Shown here: positions 1 to 8,155 of the stretch, one piece after another
Layout of the letters: each line of letters starts with the position of its first letter
How positions within the stretch are numbered: position 1 is the first letter of the stretch
Made by a program: the position numbers and the translations under genes
From: Amycolatopsis deserti
GTDB taxonomy: Bacteria; Actinomycetota; Actinomycetes; Mycobacteriales; Pseudonocardiaceae
Length of the DNA: 64,000 bases
Assembly: GCF_014653945.1 (NCBI RefSeq)
Contig: NZ_BNAU01000007.1
Location: 310,001 to 374,000, forward strand
Direction: 5' to 3'
The notes under the pieces: generated by a model
Told to the model about the DNA's origin: nothing
The model's input: the letters and a program-made list of their open reading frames with translations, nothing else
The model's database searches: none

Positions 1-26
1 AGCGCCGGGTCGAGGCGCTCCTCCAC
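1..26 (-). CDS. Possible 5' end of a divergent gene running off the left edge
   Basis: Read leftwards from a GTG at 26-24, the minus strand has eight open codons (M/V-E-E-R-L-D-P-A) before the window ends. It lies back to back with the TetR gene that starts at 108, the usual place for a TetR target. No clear ribosome site is visible, and eight codons is little evidence. This is a guess from context only. Confidence 0.2.
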
Positions 27-31
27 GCTGA

Positions 32-88
32 TTGAACTCATGGGTTCAAGTTATCTGACTCGAACGGATAAGTGAACCAGCGGGTTCA
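32..88. promoter_or_regulatory. Two palindromic operators upstream of the TetR gene
   Basis: Two related inverted repeats are visible. One is TTGAAC-N6-GTTCAA at 32-49, the other TGAACC-N4-GGTTCA at 73-88. They share the TGAACY...GGTTCA core and sit 41 bp apart in the gap ahead of the TetR gene starting at 108. TetR proteins bind such short-spaced palindromes as dimers, so autoregulation and control of a divergent left-hand gene is the likely reading. Confidence 0.6.
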
Positions 89-107
89 ATTCGAGTAGCA
101 TGGGGGT

Positions 108-722
108 ATGGCCACGCGCGGACGCATCGACAAACGGCAGGCGATCCTGGACGCGGCGTTCACGGTGTTCGCGCGGCAGGGCTACGCACAGGCGTGCGTC
201 GCGGAGGTGGCGGCCGAGGCCCGAGTGGCCAAGCCGACGGTCTACAACCACTTCAGCGAGAAGGCGAACCTGTTCCGCGAAGCGATGATGGCCGAGGCGG
301 CCAAGGCGGTCGCGGAGAACCTGGAGGCGGTGGACCGGCTCCGCGACGCGGGCGAGGATCTGCGGGCGGCGCTGGAGCAGGTGGGCCGCCGCCTGATCGA
401 GTGCTACACCGACCCCCGGTCGTGGGCCTTCCGGCGGCTGCTGCAGGCCGAGCTGGCGCGGTTCCCGGAGCTGCTGGACACGATCCAGACGCGCGCCGGG
501 ACGAACGTGGTGACGGACGCACTGGCCGACCGGCTGGCACGCCTCGCCCTGGACGGCCGGCTGAAGATCACGGACCCGACCCGGGCGGCGGAGCAATTCG
601 GGGCGCTGCTGACGGCCCCACTGGAGGCGCGGACCCGGATGGGCACACGAGACCTCCCGGAGAACGAACGGAACGCGGTCGCGGCGGCGGCCGTGGACAC
701 GTTCCTGCTCGCGTACAGCTGA
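108..722 (+). CDS. TetR/AcrR family transcriptional regulator
   Basis: This 204-residue protein has a TetR-type DNA-binding head (about residues 9-55, ending in the recognition-helix stretch VAKPTVYNHF) and an all-helical ligand-binding C-terminal region. It resembles the AefR-like TetR_C group, but the ligand cannot be read from sequence. The ATG at 108 has only a G-run directly in front of it, so translation may be nearly leaderless. An ATG at 100 is in a different frame. Two palindromes at 32-88 are its probable operators. A strong hairpin at 795-832 closes the transcript. Confidence 0.9.
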   Translation: MATRGRIDKRQAILDAAFTVFARQGYAQACVAEVAAEARVAKPTVYNHFSEKANLFREAMMAEAAKAVAENLEAVDRLRDAGEDLRAALEQVGRRLIECYTDPRSWAFRRLLQAELARFPELLDTIQTRAGTNVVTDALADRLARLALDGRLKITDPTRAAEQFGALLTAPLEARTRMGTRDLPENERNAVAAAAVDTFLLAYS

Positions 723-794
723 TCTGCCCGCGGCAGGGGCCGCCTGCGCTTCAGCGAGCGGGCCGGTGCCCACCCATGGCCGCCCAGCCGGGCA

Positions 795-832
795 GGCCGT
801 GCCGGAGGCCGCCTCCAGCCTCCGGCACGGCC
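795..832. terminator. Bidirectional hairpin terminator
   Basis: A perfect 14-bp inverted repeat (arms 795-808 and 819-832) with a 10-nt loop lies between the converging TetR gene and the formaldehyde-dehydrogenase-like gene. It has no T-run, as is common in high-GC actinobacteria. Position and symmetry suggest it serves both strands. Confidence 0.75.
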
Positions 833-837
833 CTCCC

Positions 838-2058
838 TCAGGCGTTGGCCAGCATGCCGTGCGGGTCGAGCACGTACTTGCGCGCCGCGCCCTGGTCGAA
901 CTCCTGGTAGCCCCGCGGGGCCTCGGCCAGCGGGATCGGCGTCGCGTTGACCGCCTTCGCGATCTGGACCCGGTCGTGCAGGATCGCCATCATCAGGCGC
1001 CGGTGGTAGCGCATCACGGGGCACTGCCCGGTGGTGAACGCGTGCGACTTCGCCCAGCCCAGGCCGATCCGGATGGACAGCGAACCGTGCCGCGCGGCTT
1101 CGTCGGCCGCGCCCGGGTCGCCCGTCACGTACAGCCCCGGGATGCCCAGCGCACCACCGGCCGCGGTGATGTCCATCAGCGAGTTCAGCACCGTCGCCGG
1201 GTGCTCGTCCGCCGCCTCCTTGCCGTGCCCGCGCGCCTCGAACCCGACGGCGTCGACACCGCAGTCCACCTCGGGCACGCCGAGGATCTCCGCGATCTGG
1301 TCCTTCGGATCGCCCTTCGACACGTCCACCGTCTCGCAGCCGAAACTGCGCGCCTGCTCCAGCCGGTCGGCGTTCAGGTCACCGACGATCACCACCGCCG
1401 CCCCGAGCAGCTGCGCCGACACCGCCGCCGCGAGACCCACCGGTCCGGCGCCCGCGATGTACACGGTCGACCCGACGCCCACGCCCGCCGTGAAGCAGCC
1501 GTGGAACCCGGTCGGGAAGATGTCGGACAGCATGGCCAGGTCGAGGATCTTCTCCATGGCCTGATCGCGATCCGGGAACTTCAGCAGGTTCCAGTCCGCG
1601 TAGGGCACCATGACGTACTCGGCCTGCCCGCCGACCCAGCCGCCCATGTCGACGTATCCGTACGCCGACCCCGGCCGGTCCGGGTTGACGTTCAGGCAGA
1701 TCCCGGTCTTGCCCTCCTTGCAGTTGCGGCACCGGCCGCAGGCGATGTTGAACGGCACCGAGACCAGGTCGCCCTCTTTGATGAACTCCACGTCCCGGCC
1801 GACCTCGACGACCTCGCCGGTGATCTCGTGTCCCAGCACCAAGCCCTCGGGTGCCGTCGTGCGGCCGCGCACCATGTGCTGGTCGCTGCCGCAGATGTTG
1901 GTCGCCACGTTCTTGAGAATGACACCGTGGTGAGTCTCGCGTCCCACGTTGGCCTGGTGCACGCCCGGGCCGTCCTTCATCGAAAAGGTCGGGTAGTCGA
2001 TGGTGTCGACCTCGACCTTGCCGGGCCCCCGATAAGTGACCGCTTTGTTGCCCGCCAT
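838..2058 (-). CDS. Zinc-dependent formaldehyde dehydrogenase (glutathione-independent) family
   Basis: This medium-chain zinc alcohol dehydrogenase of 406 residues belongs to the FdhA-like group, which oxidises formaldehyde or other aldehydes with NAD bound in the protein. Catalytic zinc residues are visible at Cys56 (NICGSDQH) and the histidine of VLGHE. The structural zinc cluster is CGRCRNCKEGKTGIC, and the Rossmann motif is GAGPVG. FdhA of pseudomonads is about 398 residues, so this is full length. I chose the ATG at 2058 (MAGNKAV) over an in-frame start at 2100 because family N-termini begin here. It sits 38 nt behind the MFS gene on the same strand and is probably co-transcribed with it. 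Substrate range is inferred. Confidence 0.85.
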   Translation of the reverse strand: MAGNKAVTYRGPGKVEVDTIDYPTFSMKDGPGVHQANVGRETHHGVILKNVATNICGSDQHMVRGRTTAPEGLVLGHEITGEVVEVGRDVEFIKEGDLVSVPFNIACGRCRNCKEGKTGICLNVNPDRPGSAYGYVDMGGWVGGQAEYVMVPYADWNLLKFPDRDQAMEKILDLAMLSDIFPTGFHGCFTAGVGVGSTVYIAGAGPVGLAAAVSAQLLGAAVVIVGDLNADRLEQARSFGCETVDVSKGDPKDQIAEILGVPEVDCGVDAVGFEARGHGKEAADEHPATVLNSLMDITAAGGALGIPGLYVTGDPGAADEAARHGSLSIRIGLGWAKSHAFTTGQCPVMRYHRRLMMAILHDRVQIAKAVNATPIPLAEAPRGYQEFDQGAARKYVLDPHGMLANA

Positions 2059-2096
2059 GACTTCTGCCGCCTCGATTCCTCGTTCGCCGTTGAACG

Positions 2097-3305
2097 TCAA
2101 GGCCCGATGCTAGGAACGCGTGCGGTATCCGGCCTAGGGCCGGAAGACCATTCCGTGAACCGATCACCGGCCGCCCACCGGGTCACCGGCGTGAACGCGA
2201 GACCGGTCAGCAAGAACAGCGCGCCGAGGACCAGCCAGCCGGTGACGCCACCGCCGAGGATCAACGTCGTCAGCAGCACCGGTCCGGCCATGCGGGCGAT
2301 CGCCACGCCGGAGGCGAAGAAACCCTGGTACTGGCCCTGTTTCCCGTCCGGCGCGAGCGTGAAACTGATCTCCCAGGCGCCCGCCGCGAGCAGCATCTCC
2401 CCCGCCACCTGGACGCCGGCCGCGACGAGCAGCACCACCCAGAAGCTCGTCGATGCCGCGTACACCGCGCAGGCGAGCATCATCAGGACCCCGGCACCGC
2501 ACGCGGCACGGGCGGCGCCGCGCAGCCCGGACACCCGCCGCGCCACCCGGACCTGGAACAACACCACGCTCACCGTGTTGACCAGCAGCAGGGCCGACAC
2601 CAGCCAGGACGGCGCGTCCGTCCGCTCGACCATCCACAGTGGAATGATCAGGCTGAGCAGCGGCATGTTGAGCATCATGATCGTGTTCAGCAGGGCCAGC
2701 ACCACGTAGGGCCGGTCGCGCAGCACCGCCCGGCGCGGACCCTCGCGGACCACCACGGCCTCCGGCGCCCGCGACAGGACCACCGCCGCGACCACGAACC
2801 CGGCGGCGTCGGCGGCGAACACCACCTGGTAGGCGACCGCGGTGCCGACCTGCAGCGCGATGCCCCCGGCCGCGGCGCCGATCGCGAGTCCGGCGTTGGT
2901 GGCCGCCTGCAGGTGCGCACGCACCCGGGTGCGACGGGCGGGCTCGACCAGACCGGCGAGCAACGCCTGCCGCGCGGCCGCGAGCCCGCTCTGGCCGCAG
3001 GCATAGGCGCAGGCCAGCGCGAGGAAGGCCGGGAACGAGCGGGCGAAGACGAACCCGCCGAGCGCGACGGCCGTGCCGAGCGCGAGCAGCACCGCGACCC
3101 GTCGCGGCCCGTACCGGTCCGCGAGGTGGCCGGCACCCACCCCGGCGACGGCTCCGGCCGCCCAGCCGAGGGTCAGCCCGAGCCCCACCTGGGTCGGCGG
3201 CAGCCCGATGACCAGCGTGAAGTACAGAGCGGAGGTGACGTAGTAGGCGCCGTCGCCGAGGGAGTTGACCAGCTGTGCGGCGGCGAGCAACCGGGCGGCG
3301 GTCAC
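2097..3305 (-). CDS. MFS transporter
   Basis: This 402-residue integral membrane protein has about twelve hydrophobic segments. The major facilitator signature between TM2 and TM3 reads AGHLADRYGPRR. The family moves small molecules across the cytoplasmic membrane by proton coupling, and the layout suits an exporter, but the substrate is unknown. Its GTG start at 3305 overlaps the stop of a 21-codon leader ORF (GTGA), so translation may be coupled. The formaldehyde-dehydrogenase-like gene follows 38 nt downstream. The divergent MocR regulator at 3448 is the likely controller. Confidence 0.85.
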   Translation of the reverse strand: MTAARLLAAAQLVNSLGDGAYYVTSALYFTLVIGLPPTQVGLGLTLGWAAGAVAGVGAGHLADRYGPRRVAVLLALGTAVALGGFVFARSFPAFLALACAYACGQSGLAAARQALLAGLVEPARRTRVRAHLQAATNAGLAIGAAAGGIALQVGTAVAYQVVFAADAAGFVVAAVVLSRAPEAVVVREGPRRAVLRDRPYVVLALLNTIMMLNMPLLSLIIPLWMVERTDAPSWLVSALLLVNTVSVVLFQVRVARRVSGLRGAARAACGAGVLMMLACAVYAASTSFWVVLLVAAGVQVAGEMLLAAGAWEISFTLAPDGKQGQYQGFFASGVAIARMAGPVLLTTLILGGGVTGWLVLGALFLLTGLAFTPVTRWAAGDRFTEWSSGPRPDTARVPSIGP

Positions 3306-3367
3306 GACACGACCAGGCGCCGCGTGCGGACGCGCTTCAGCTCGGCCAAGAGGTTGGTGGTCGTCAT
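3302..3367 (-). CDS. Possible 21-residue leader peptide ahead of the MFS gene
   Basis: An ATG at 3367 opens a 21-codon frame (starts MTTTNLLAELKR, ends RRLVVS) whose TGA overlaps the GTG of the MFS gene by 4 bp. That is the usual geometry of translational coupling. No good ribosome site precedes it, and I know no homologue. It could be a real leader, the remnant of a longer N-terminus, or chance. Confidence 0.35.
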   Translation of the reverse strand: MTTTNLLAELKRVRTRRLVVS

Positions 3368-3387
3368 GGCAGAAACACTAGGAAGTG

Positions 3388-3433
3388 AATTGGCCCGGGG
3401 TAAGCTCCAATTTCGACCTGTCTGTTTGGGCCA
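3388..3433. promoter_or_regulatory. Candidate MocR operator between divergent genes
   Basis: The 80-bp divergent gap holds two inverted repeats: AATTGG (3388-3393) with CCAATT (3407-3412), and TGGCCC (3391-3396) with GGGCCA (3428-3433). MocR-type regulators normally bind in the gap beside their own gene. The symmetry makes this the likely site for both promoters. Confidence 0.4.
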
Positions 3434-3447
3434 TTACCGGAGCCGCG

Positions 3448-4851
3448 GTGGACCTGCACATCAGCCTGACCGGCGGTGATCTGGTCGCGCAGATCTACCG
3501 CCAGGTCCGCGACGCGATCGCCGACGGGCGCCTCCGTCCCGGCGAACGACTGCCGCCGTCGAGGGAACTCGCGCGGACCCTGGCCGTCTCCCGCAACACC
3601 GTCGCGGCCGCCTACGACCGGCTCACCGCCGAGGGCCTGCTGACCGGCCGCGTCGGCGCCGGGACGTTCGTCGCCGGAACCGCGCCGGGGCCCACCCGCC
3701 GGGCACCGCGGGGTGTGCTCGCCGCGCGGCCGTTCTGGGACACGCTGCCGGATCCCGTCGCAGCGGCCCCGGTGCGGTACGACTTCCGCGTCGGCGCGCC
3801 GGACGTGAGCCTGTTCCCTCTCCAGACCTGGCGGCGGCTGGTCTCGCAGAGCCTGCGGGGCAGCGAGATCCCGGCCGGTTACGCCGATCCGGCTGGGCAC
3901 GGTGGACTGCGGACGGCCATCGCGCGGCACCTCGGGATCGCCCGGTCGGTGCGGGCCTCGGCCGAGGACGTGCTGGTCACGCAGGGCGCGCAGCAGGCGC
4001 TCGACCTCGTCGGGCGGGTGCTCGTCGAGCCGGGCGCGTGCGTCGCGGTCGAGGAGCCCGGCTATCCGCCGGTGCGGCGGCTGCTGGAATCGCTCGGCGC
4101 GCGGGTCACCGGGGTGCCGGTCGACGACGAGGGGATCGTCGTGGACCGGATCCCGGGCGCCGCCCGGCTGGTCTACGTGACGCCGTCACACCAGTTCCCG
4201 CTGGGCACGCCGATGTCGCCGGCGCGCCGGGCCGCCCTGCTCGAGTGGGCCGGGCGGCGGGACGCGGTGATCGTCGAGGACGACTACGACAGCGAGTTCC
4301 GCTTCGCCGGGCGGCCGCTGGACCCGTTGCAGAGCCTGGACCGCGCCGGGCGCGTCATCTACGTGGGCTCGTTCTCCAAGACGCTGTTGCCGATGCTGCG
4401 GCTGGGTTTCCTGATCGCACCCGCCGCGCTGCGGCCCGCGCTGCTCAAGGCCAAGCAGCTCACCGACTGGCACGGCGACCTCACCACGCAGGCCGCGCTG
4501 GCCCGCTTCCTGGACGAGGGCCTGCTGACGCGGCACGTCCGCAAGGCCACGCGCGAGTACGCGGCCCGGCACGAGCTGATCGTGCGCACGCTGGGCCGGG
4601 ACTTCGGCGAGTGGCTGCGGCTCGTGCCCTCGACCGCGGGACTGCACGTGTGCGCGAAGTCCGTGGTCGACACCTCCGCTGTGCGCGCGCCGGGAGTCGC
4701 GGTCGACCAGCTGCACACCTACTACGCCGATTCGCCGCCGGAGCGGGGGCTCGCACTCGGATATGGGGCGGTGTCCCTGGACGGGATCGCCGCCGGTCTG
4801 CGCCTGCTGCGCGACGCGTTCAGGGCAGCAGGACGATCTGCACCGCGGTGA
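3448..4851 (+). CDS. MocR/PdxR-type PLP-dependent transcriptional regulator
   Basis: This 467-residue protein has a GntR winged helix (about residues 1-75, with RLPPSRELARTLAVSRNTV) fused to a fold-type I aminotransferase-like domain (about 110-460). The PLP-binding lysine lies in GSFSKTLLP. In this family the aminotransferase part senses PLP or an amino compound rather than acting as an enzyme. A GTG start at 3448 is preceded by GGAG at 3439-3442, which is better than the longer in-frame ATG at 3385. It is divergent from the MFS/aldehyde dehydrogenase pair, its probable target. Its last 32 bp overlap the converging DUF202 gene. Confidence 0.88.
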   Translation: MDLHISLTGGDLVAQIYRQVRDAIADGRLRPGERLPPSRELARTLAVSRNTVAAAYDRLTAEGLLTGRVGAGTFVAGTAPGPTRRAPRGVLAARPFWDTLPDPVAAAPVRYDFRVGAPDVSLFPLQTWRRLVSQSLRGSEIPAGYADPAGHGGLRTAIARHLGIARSVRASAEDVLVTQGAQQALDLVGRVLVEPGACVAVEEPGYPPVRRLLESLGARVTGVPVDDEGIVVDRIPGAARLVYVTPSHQFPLGTPMSPARRAALLEWAGRRDAVIVEDDYDSEFRFAGRPLDPLQSLDRAGRVIYVGSFSKTLLPMLRLGFLIAPAALRPALLKAKQLTDWHGDLTTQAALARFLDEGLLTRHVRKATREYAARHELIVRTLGRDFGEWLRLVPSTAGLHVCAKSVVDTSAVRAPGVAVDQLHTYYADSPPERGLALGYGAVSLDGIAAGLRLLRDAFRAAGRSAPR

Positions 4852-5104
4852 GGACACCGGACGCCGCGACGGCGAGGGTGGCCGCGCCCAGGACGCGGCG
4901 GGTGCTGCCGGTCGTCGGCGGGCGCCGCACGGCGATGAACCACAGCACCACGACCGCGGCGGCGCACCCCGCGGCGGCGATCTCCAGCGGGGCGTCGCGG
5001 ACCAGGCCGCCACGCAGCAGCAGAACGGCTGCGACGGCGGCGGCGAGGGCGGTGCGCTGCCAGGCCAGCGCGGTGCGCTCGGGTTGGAGCCCCGGGTCCC
5101 TCAT
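4820..5104 (-). CDS. DUF202 family membrane protein
   Basis: This 94-residue protein has the DUF202 signature near its N-terminus (LQPERTALAWQRTALA) followed by three hydrophobic stretches. Function is unknown. Such proteins often come in pairs with a YidH-like partner, as here. The ATG at 5104 overlaps the stop of the upstream partner (ATGA), which fixes the start and implies a two-gene operon. The 3' end overlaps the converging MocR gene by 32 bp. Confidence 0.85.
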   Translation of the reverse strand: MRDPGLQPERTALAWQRTALAAAVAAVLLLRGGLVRDAPLEIAAAGCAAAVVVLWFIAVRRPPTTGSTRRVLGAATLAVAASGVLTAVQIVLLP

Positions 5105-5457
5105 CGGGCGGTGACCAGCGCTACCACGAGGACGACGGCCCCGGCGAGGGCGGCGGCCCACCCGGCGACGAACGGCAGCCACGTCATCGGCAGCGGCCGC
5201 TTGTTGCGCATCGCGCGTTGAACGCGGGCCCACCGCCGGTAGGCGAAGGCCGCGAGCAGGGTGCCGGTGACGGCGAGCAACGCGGCGAGGCCGGCGCGCA
5301 TCCCCGCGACCGAGAACTGCGGAACGAACTGCATGAGCGCCACGGCGCCGGCGATGAGCGCGAGCGCGGTGCGCAGCCAGGCCAGGAAGGTGCGCTCGTT
5401 CGCCAGGGTGAACCGGTAGTCGGGCTCTTCCCCTTCCTCGTACCAGCGTGGGCTCAT
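5101..5457 (-). CDS. YidH/DUF202 family inner-membrane protein
   Basis: This 118-residue protein carries the longer YidH-type version of the DUF202 domain: a charged N-terminus, the motif RFTLANERTFLAWLRTALALI, then three membrane segments. The start is ATG 5457 (MSPRWYEEG), because upstream codons in the same frame look non-coding. It is translationally coupled to the smaller DUF202 gene by a 4-bp overlap. The two probably form one membrane complex, but the role is not known. Confidence 0.85.
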   Translation of the reverse strand: MSPRWYEEGEEPDYRFTLANERTFLAWLRTALALIAGAVALMQFVPQFSVAGMRAGLAALLAVTGTLLAAFAYRRWARVQRAMRNKRPLPMTWLPFVAGWAAALAGAVVLVVALVTAR

Positions 5458-5462
5458 GCGCC

Positions 5463-5885
5463 TCACGTTACTGGGGGTCGATGCGCGCCGCGCCCACCTG
5501 GCTTGCGGCGTTCCAGCAGCCAGTCGGTGAGCAGCAGCAGGAGCAGGGGGCTGAGCCAGACCCCGATGCTCGCGGCGCTGTACCGCATCAGTTCGTCGCT
5601 GCCGCGGAAGGTGGTGTCCACCTCGGACGCGAGCGCGATCGTGGCCAGCACGTTGATCACCCGGCTGAGGACGATCGACATGGTGAGCGCGAAGCTGCGC
5701 GACATCCATTTGCGATGTTCGCCGTAGCGGCGCCGGCAAGCCATCCGCAGCCCGATGATCGTGACCGTGATCCACAGCGCCGAGCCGACGAGGTTGGCCA
5801 CCCGCACGGAGGGGCCGGCCGCGGTGTGCCAGCCGATGTACAGCCCGAGCAACCCGGCGGGCGCTCCCGGGGCCGGCGCGGGCCC
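5463..5885 (-). pseudogene. 5'-truncated DUF2306-type membrane protein
   Basis: The minus-strand frame ending at 5463 encodes about 135 residues with three to four membrane segments and the charged loop HRKWMSRSFALTM. This resembles the C-terminal two thirds of DUF2306 proteins, where HRxWMxRxYALT is typical. The first 60-80 residues, including the first membrane span, are missing, and no start codon with a ribosome site is evident. The coding signal stops exactly where the divergent TetR gene begins (about 5880). I read this as a gene remnant left by a deletion. Confidence 0.55.
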
Positions 5886-6581
5886 CGGCCGAAGCTCACC
5901 GTGGGGCAGATCGCGGAGGCCGCCGTCCGGATCGCGGACGCCGAGGGCCTGGAAGCGCTGTCGATGCAGCGGATCGCCGCCGAGCTCGGCTACTCGACGA
6001 TGTCCATCTACAACCACATCCCGAGCAAGGACCTCCTGCTGGAGGTCGTGGCCGACATCGCGGCCGGGCAACCCCCCGAACTCGACAGCACGGGCGACTT
6101 CCGGCGCGCCGTCCGGCACTGGGTCGGTGCGCTGTGGGCCGGCTTCCAGACCCGCCCCTGGCTCCTGCGTGTCCCGCTCGATCACGCACCGATCGGCCCC
6201 AACCAACTCGCGTGGCTCGACCGCCTGCTGCAGCCCCTGCTGACGGCCGGGCTCGTGGGTGCCGAAGCACGGGCGGCGGCCCTGCACCTGACCGCGGTCG
6301 TGCGCGGCACAGCCCAGATCAGCTTGGACATGAACAGTGCGCACAAGACCGCCGACGGATCGCCGCACAACGAAGCCGAACTGGCACACGCACTCGCCGA
6401 ACTCATCGACCCGGACGCCTACCCCGCGCTGGCAGCCGTGCACGCCGCCGAATCCACGAGTGCGCAGTCCGGACCCGAGCGGGTCGACGCAGACGGACTG
6501 CCCATGGACCTCAGCTTCGGCGTGGACCGGTTCCTGGACGGCGTCGAGGCCTGGGTAGCGGCGAAAACCCGCAGCAGCTGA
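5826..6581 (+). CDS. TetR family regulator with an unusual, possibly truncated 5' end
   Basis: This 251-residue TetR protein has its HTH head at about residues 25-75, including LSMQRIAAELGYSTMSIYNH, and a TetR_C-type ligand domain. Normal family N-termini are just a few residues plus an Arg-rich RGRRGPRPKLT stretch, which is present. The upstream sequence, however, is that of the opposite DUF2306 gene. The best start is GTG 5826 with GGAGGGG at 5808-5814. GTG 5901 would cut into the HTH. There is no intergenic region left, so the natural promoter may have been lost. Confidence 0.75.
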   Translation: MPADVQPEQPGGRSRGRRGPRPKLTVGQIAEAAVRIADAEGLEALSMQRIAAELGYSTMSIYNHIPSKDLLLEVVADIAAGQPPELDSTGDFRRAVRHWVGALWAGFQTRPWLLRVPLDHAPIGPNQLAWLDRLLQPLLTAGLVGAEARAAALHLTAVVRGTAQISLDMNSAHKTADGSPHNEAELAHALAELIDPDAYPALAAVHAAESTSAQSGPERVDADGLPMDLSFGVDRFLDGVEAWVAAKTRSS

Positions 6582-6653
6582 GCGGCTCGCGTTCTGGTGC
6601 GGGCCTGTTGCGGGTGGCCCCGTGCCGGCCAGGTCGAGAGATTTTGAGGCTGG

Positions 6654-7180
6654 TTGCGGGGTCGCGTGCTTGGGGAACCGGCCGGGGGTGGGCCGGGGTT
6701 CCTGTGGATTTACGCCGGGCTGCTGGCGGTCCCGGCGCTCCTCGGCCGGGGCTGGTCGGGGTGGACGGGCCGACGGCCCAGGCGCTCACCACGGCCGAGA
6801 TCGGTTCCTACTCGGCGGGCGGGTCGTGGATACCGCGCTGACCGCCGCGCTGAAGCGGGGCCGTGTGCGTATCGAGGGTGAGCGAACGCCGGCGCCGGGC
6901 GGTCTGGCCGGTCCTCTTCGCCGGGTACGTCGCGCTCCTCGTCCTGGGGGTGGCGCGGCTGCTCGACGGTCCCGGAGAAGCTGACCCTCGTGGTGCTGGC
7001 GGGTGAGCTGCTGATCGCGCTCGTGCTGACGATCGGGGCCAGCCCTCAGTGCCTGCCGTTGCACCGCCGGACGCCGACGCGCGCCGGGCAGGTGGCACGG
7101 GGGCGCTCGCGGATGGGCTACCAGCCTCCGCCGACCGCGGCGATCGCCGTCGCGCTGGGTGGCACGGGGGCGCATCCGGC
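6654..7180 (+). pseudogene. Decayed TIGR04222-like membrane protein gene
   Basis: No single frame spans this 600-bp gap, but three frames in series give pieces in the order of a TIGR04222 protein. These are a first membrane span (FLWIYAGLLAVPALL), then LTTAEIGSYSAGG, then VVDTALTAALKRGRVRIEGE in another frame, then further hydrophobic segments (VWPVLFAGYVALLVLGVARLL, VVLAGELLIALVLTIGA). The family has unknown function in actinobacteria. Several frameshifts are needed to join the parts, so this is a relic. The match is from memory of the family and is not certain. Confidence 0.45.
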
Positions 7181-7187
7181 TGCGCGG

Positions 7188-8108
7188 TCAACGGGCGCGG
7201 GGCAGCTTCGCCGGGTTCTCGTGGAGGTCTTCGAGCAGGTCGCCCATCTCCTCGACCCGGTCGAGGACGTCGTCGCTGAGGAACTTCAGCTGCGCCGGGC
7301 GGCGGCAGGCCTCGACCTCGTCCCAGGTGACCGGGGTGGACACGGTCGGCTCCGCGCGGCCGCGCAGCGAGTACGGCGCGACCGTCGTCTTGTGCGGGTT
7401 GTTCTGGCTCCAGTCGATGAACACCTTGCCCGGCCGCAGGCTCTTCGTCATCGCCGCGGTGACCTCGTCCGGCGTCTCGTCGGCGAGCTTCTTCGCGGCG
7501 GCCTTGGCGTAGGCCGAGGTGTCCTCCGGTGTCGCGGTCTTCACAGGCGCGTACAGCTGCAGGCCCTTGGAGCCGCTGGTCTTCGGGTAGAGCCGCAGCC
7601 CGTCCGCCGCCAGGAGGTCCCGCAGCCGCTCGGCGACGCGGCAGCACTCGACGATCGTCGCCGGCTCGCCCGGGTCGAGGTCGAACACCAGCAGATCGGG
7701 GTTGCGGCGAGCCCCGCGCGGGCCGACGGTCCACTGCGGCACGTGCAGTTCCAACGCGGCGAGGTTGGCCGCCCATATCAGCGTCGGGACGTCGTTGACC
7801 AGCGGATACGCGTTGACGTCCGAGCTCTGCCCGCGCCCGCCACCGGCGATCTTCGCGGTCTTCACCCAGTCGGGGGCGTGCCGTCCGGCGTCCTTCTCGT
7901 AGAACGGGTTCGACTGCACGCCGCCCGGCCAGCGGCGGAAGGTGAGCGCCCGGTCGCGCAGGTGCGGCAAGATCACCGGGGCGATGCGCGCGTAGTAGTC
8001 GATCACCTGACCCTTGGTGAAGCCCGCCTCCGGGTAGAGGACCTTGTCCAAATTGGACAAGGACAGTCGGCGCCCGTCGACCTGCACCGTCACCCTGTCC
8101 TCGGCCAT
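7188..8108 (-). CDS. Stand-alone LigD-type primase-polymerase
   Basis: This 306-residue protein matches the polymerase domain of bacterial LigD, an archaeo-eukaryotic primase-type enzyme that extends or fills ends during Ku-dependent end joining. The catalytic acidic pair lies in VFDLDPGEP. Other conserved stretches are YPKTSGSKGLQLY and VFIDWSQNN. Neither the ligase nor the nuclease domain is attached, and no Ku gene lies in this window, so partners must be elsewhere. The start ATG 8108 (MAEDRVTV) fits family N-termini. Actinobacteria often carry such separate Pol domains. Confidence 0.9.
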   Translation of the reverse strand: MAEDRVTVQVDGRRLSLSNLDKVLYPEAGFTKGQVIDYYARIAPVILPHLRDRALTFRRWPGGVQSNPFYEKDAGRHAPDWVKTAKIAGGGRGQSSDVNAYPLVNDVPTLIWAANLAALELHVPQWTVGPRGARRNPDLLVFDLDPGEPATIVECCRVAERLRDLLAADGLRLYPKTSGSKGLQLYAPVKTATPEDTSAYAKAAAKKLADETPDEVTAAMTKSLRPGKVFIDWSQNNPHKTTVAPYSLRGRAEPTVSTPVTWDEVEACRRPAQLKFLSDDVLDRVEEMGDLLEDLHENPAKLPRAR

Positions 8109-8155
8109 GCCCCCAGCCTGCCTCAGCCGGTGGCGCCGTGCATCCCCAGCGCGGC

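Noticed and set aside
766-2709. 647-residue plus-strand open frame opposite the dehydrogenase and MFS genes
   Set aside because: The minus strand holds clear enzymes with motifs. The plus frame is Arg/His/Val-rich and matches no family, typical of antisense frames in high-GC DNA.
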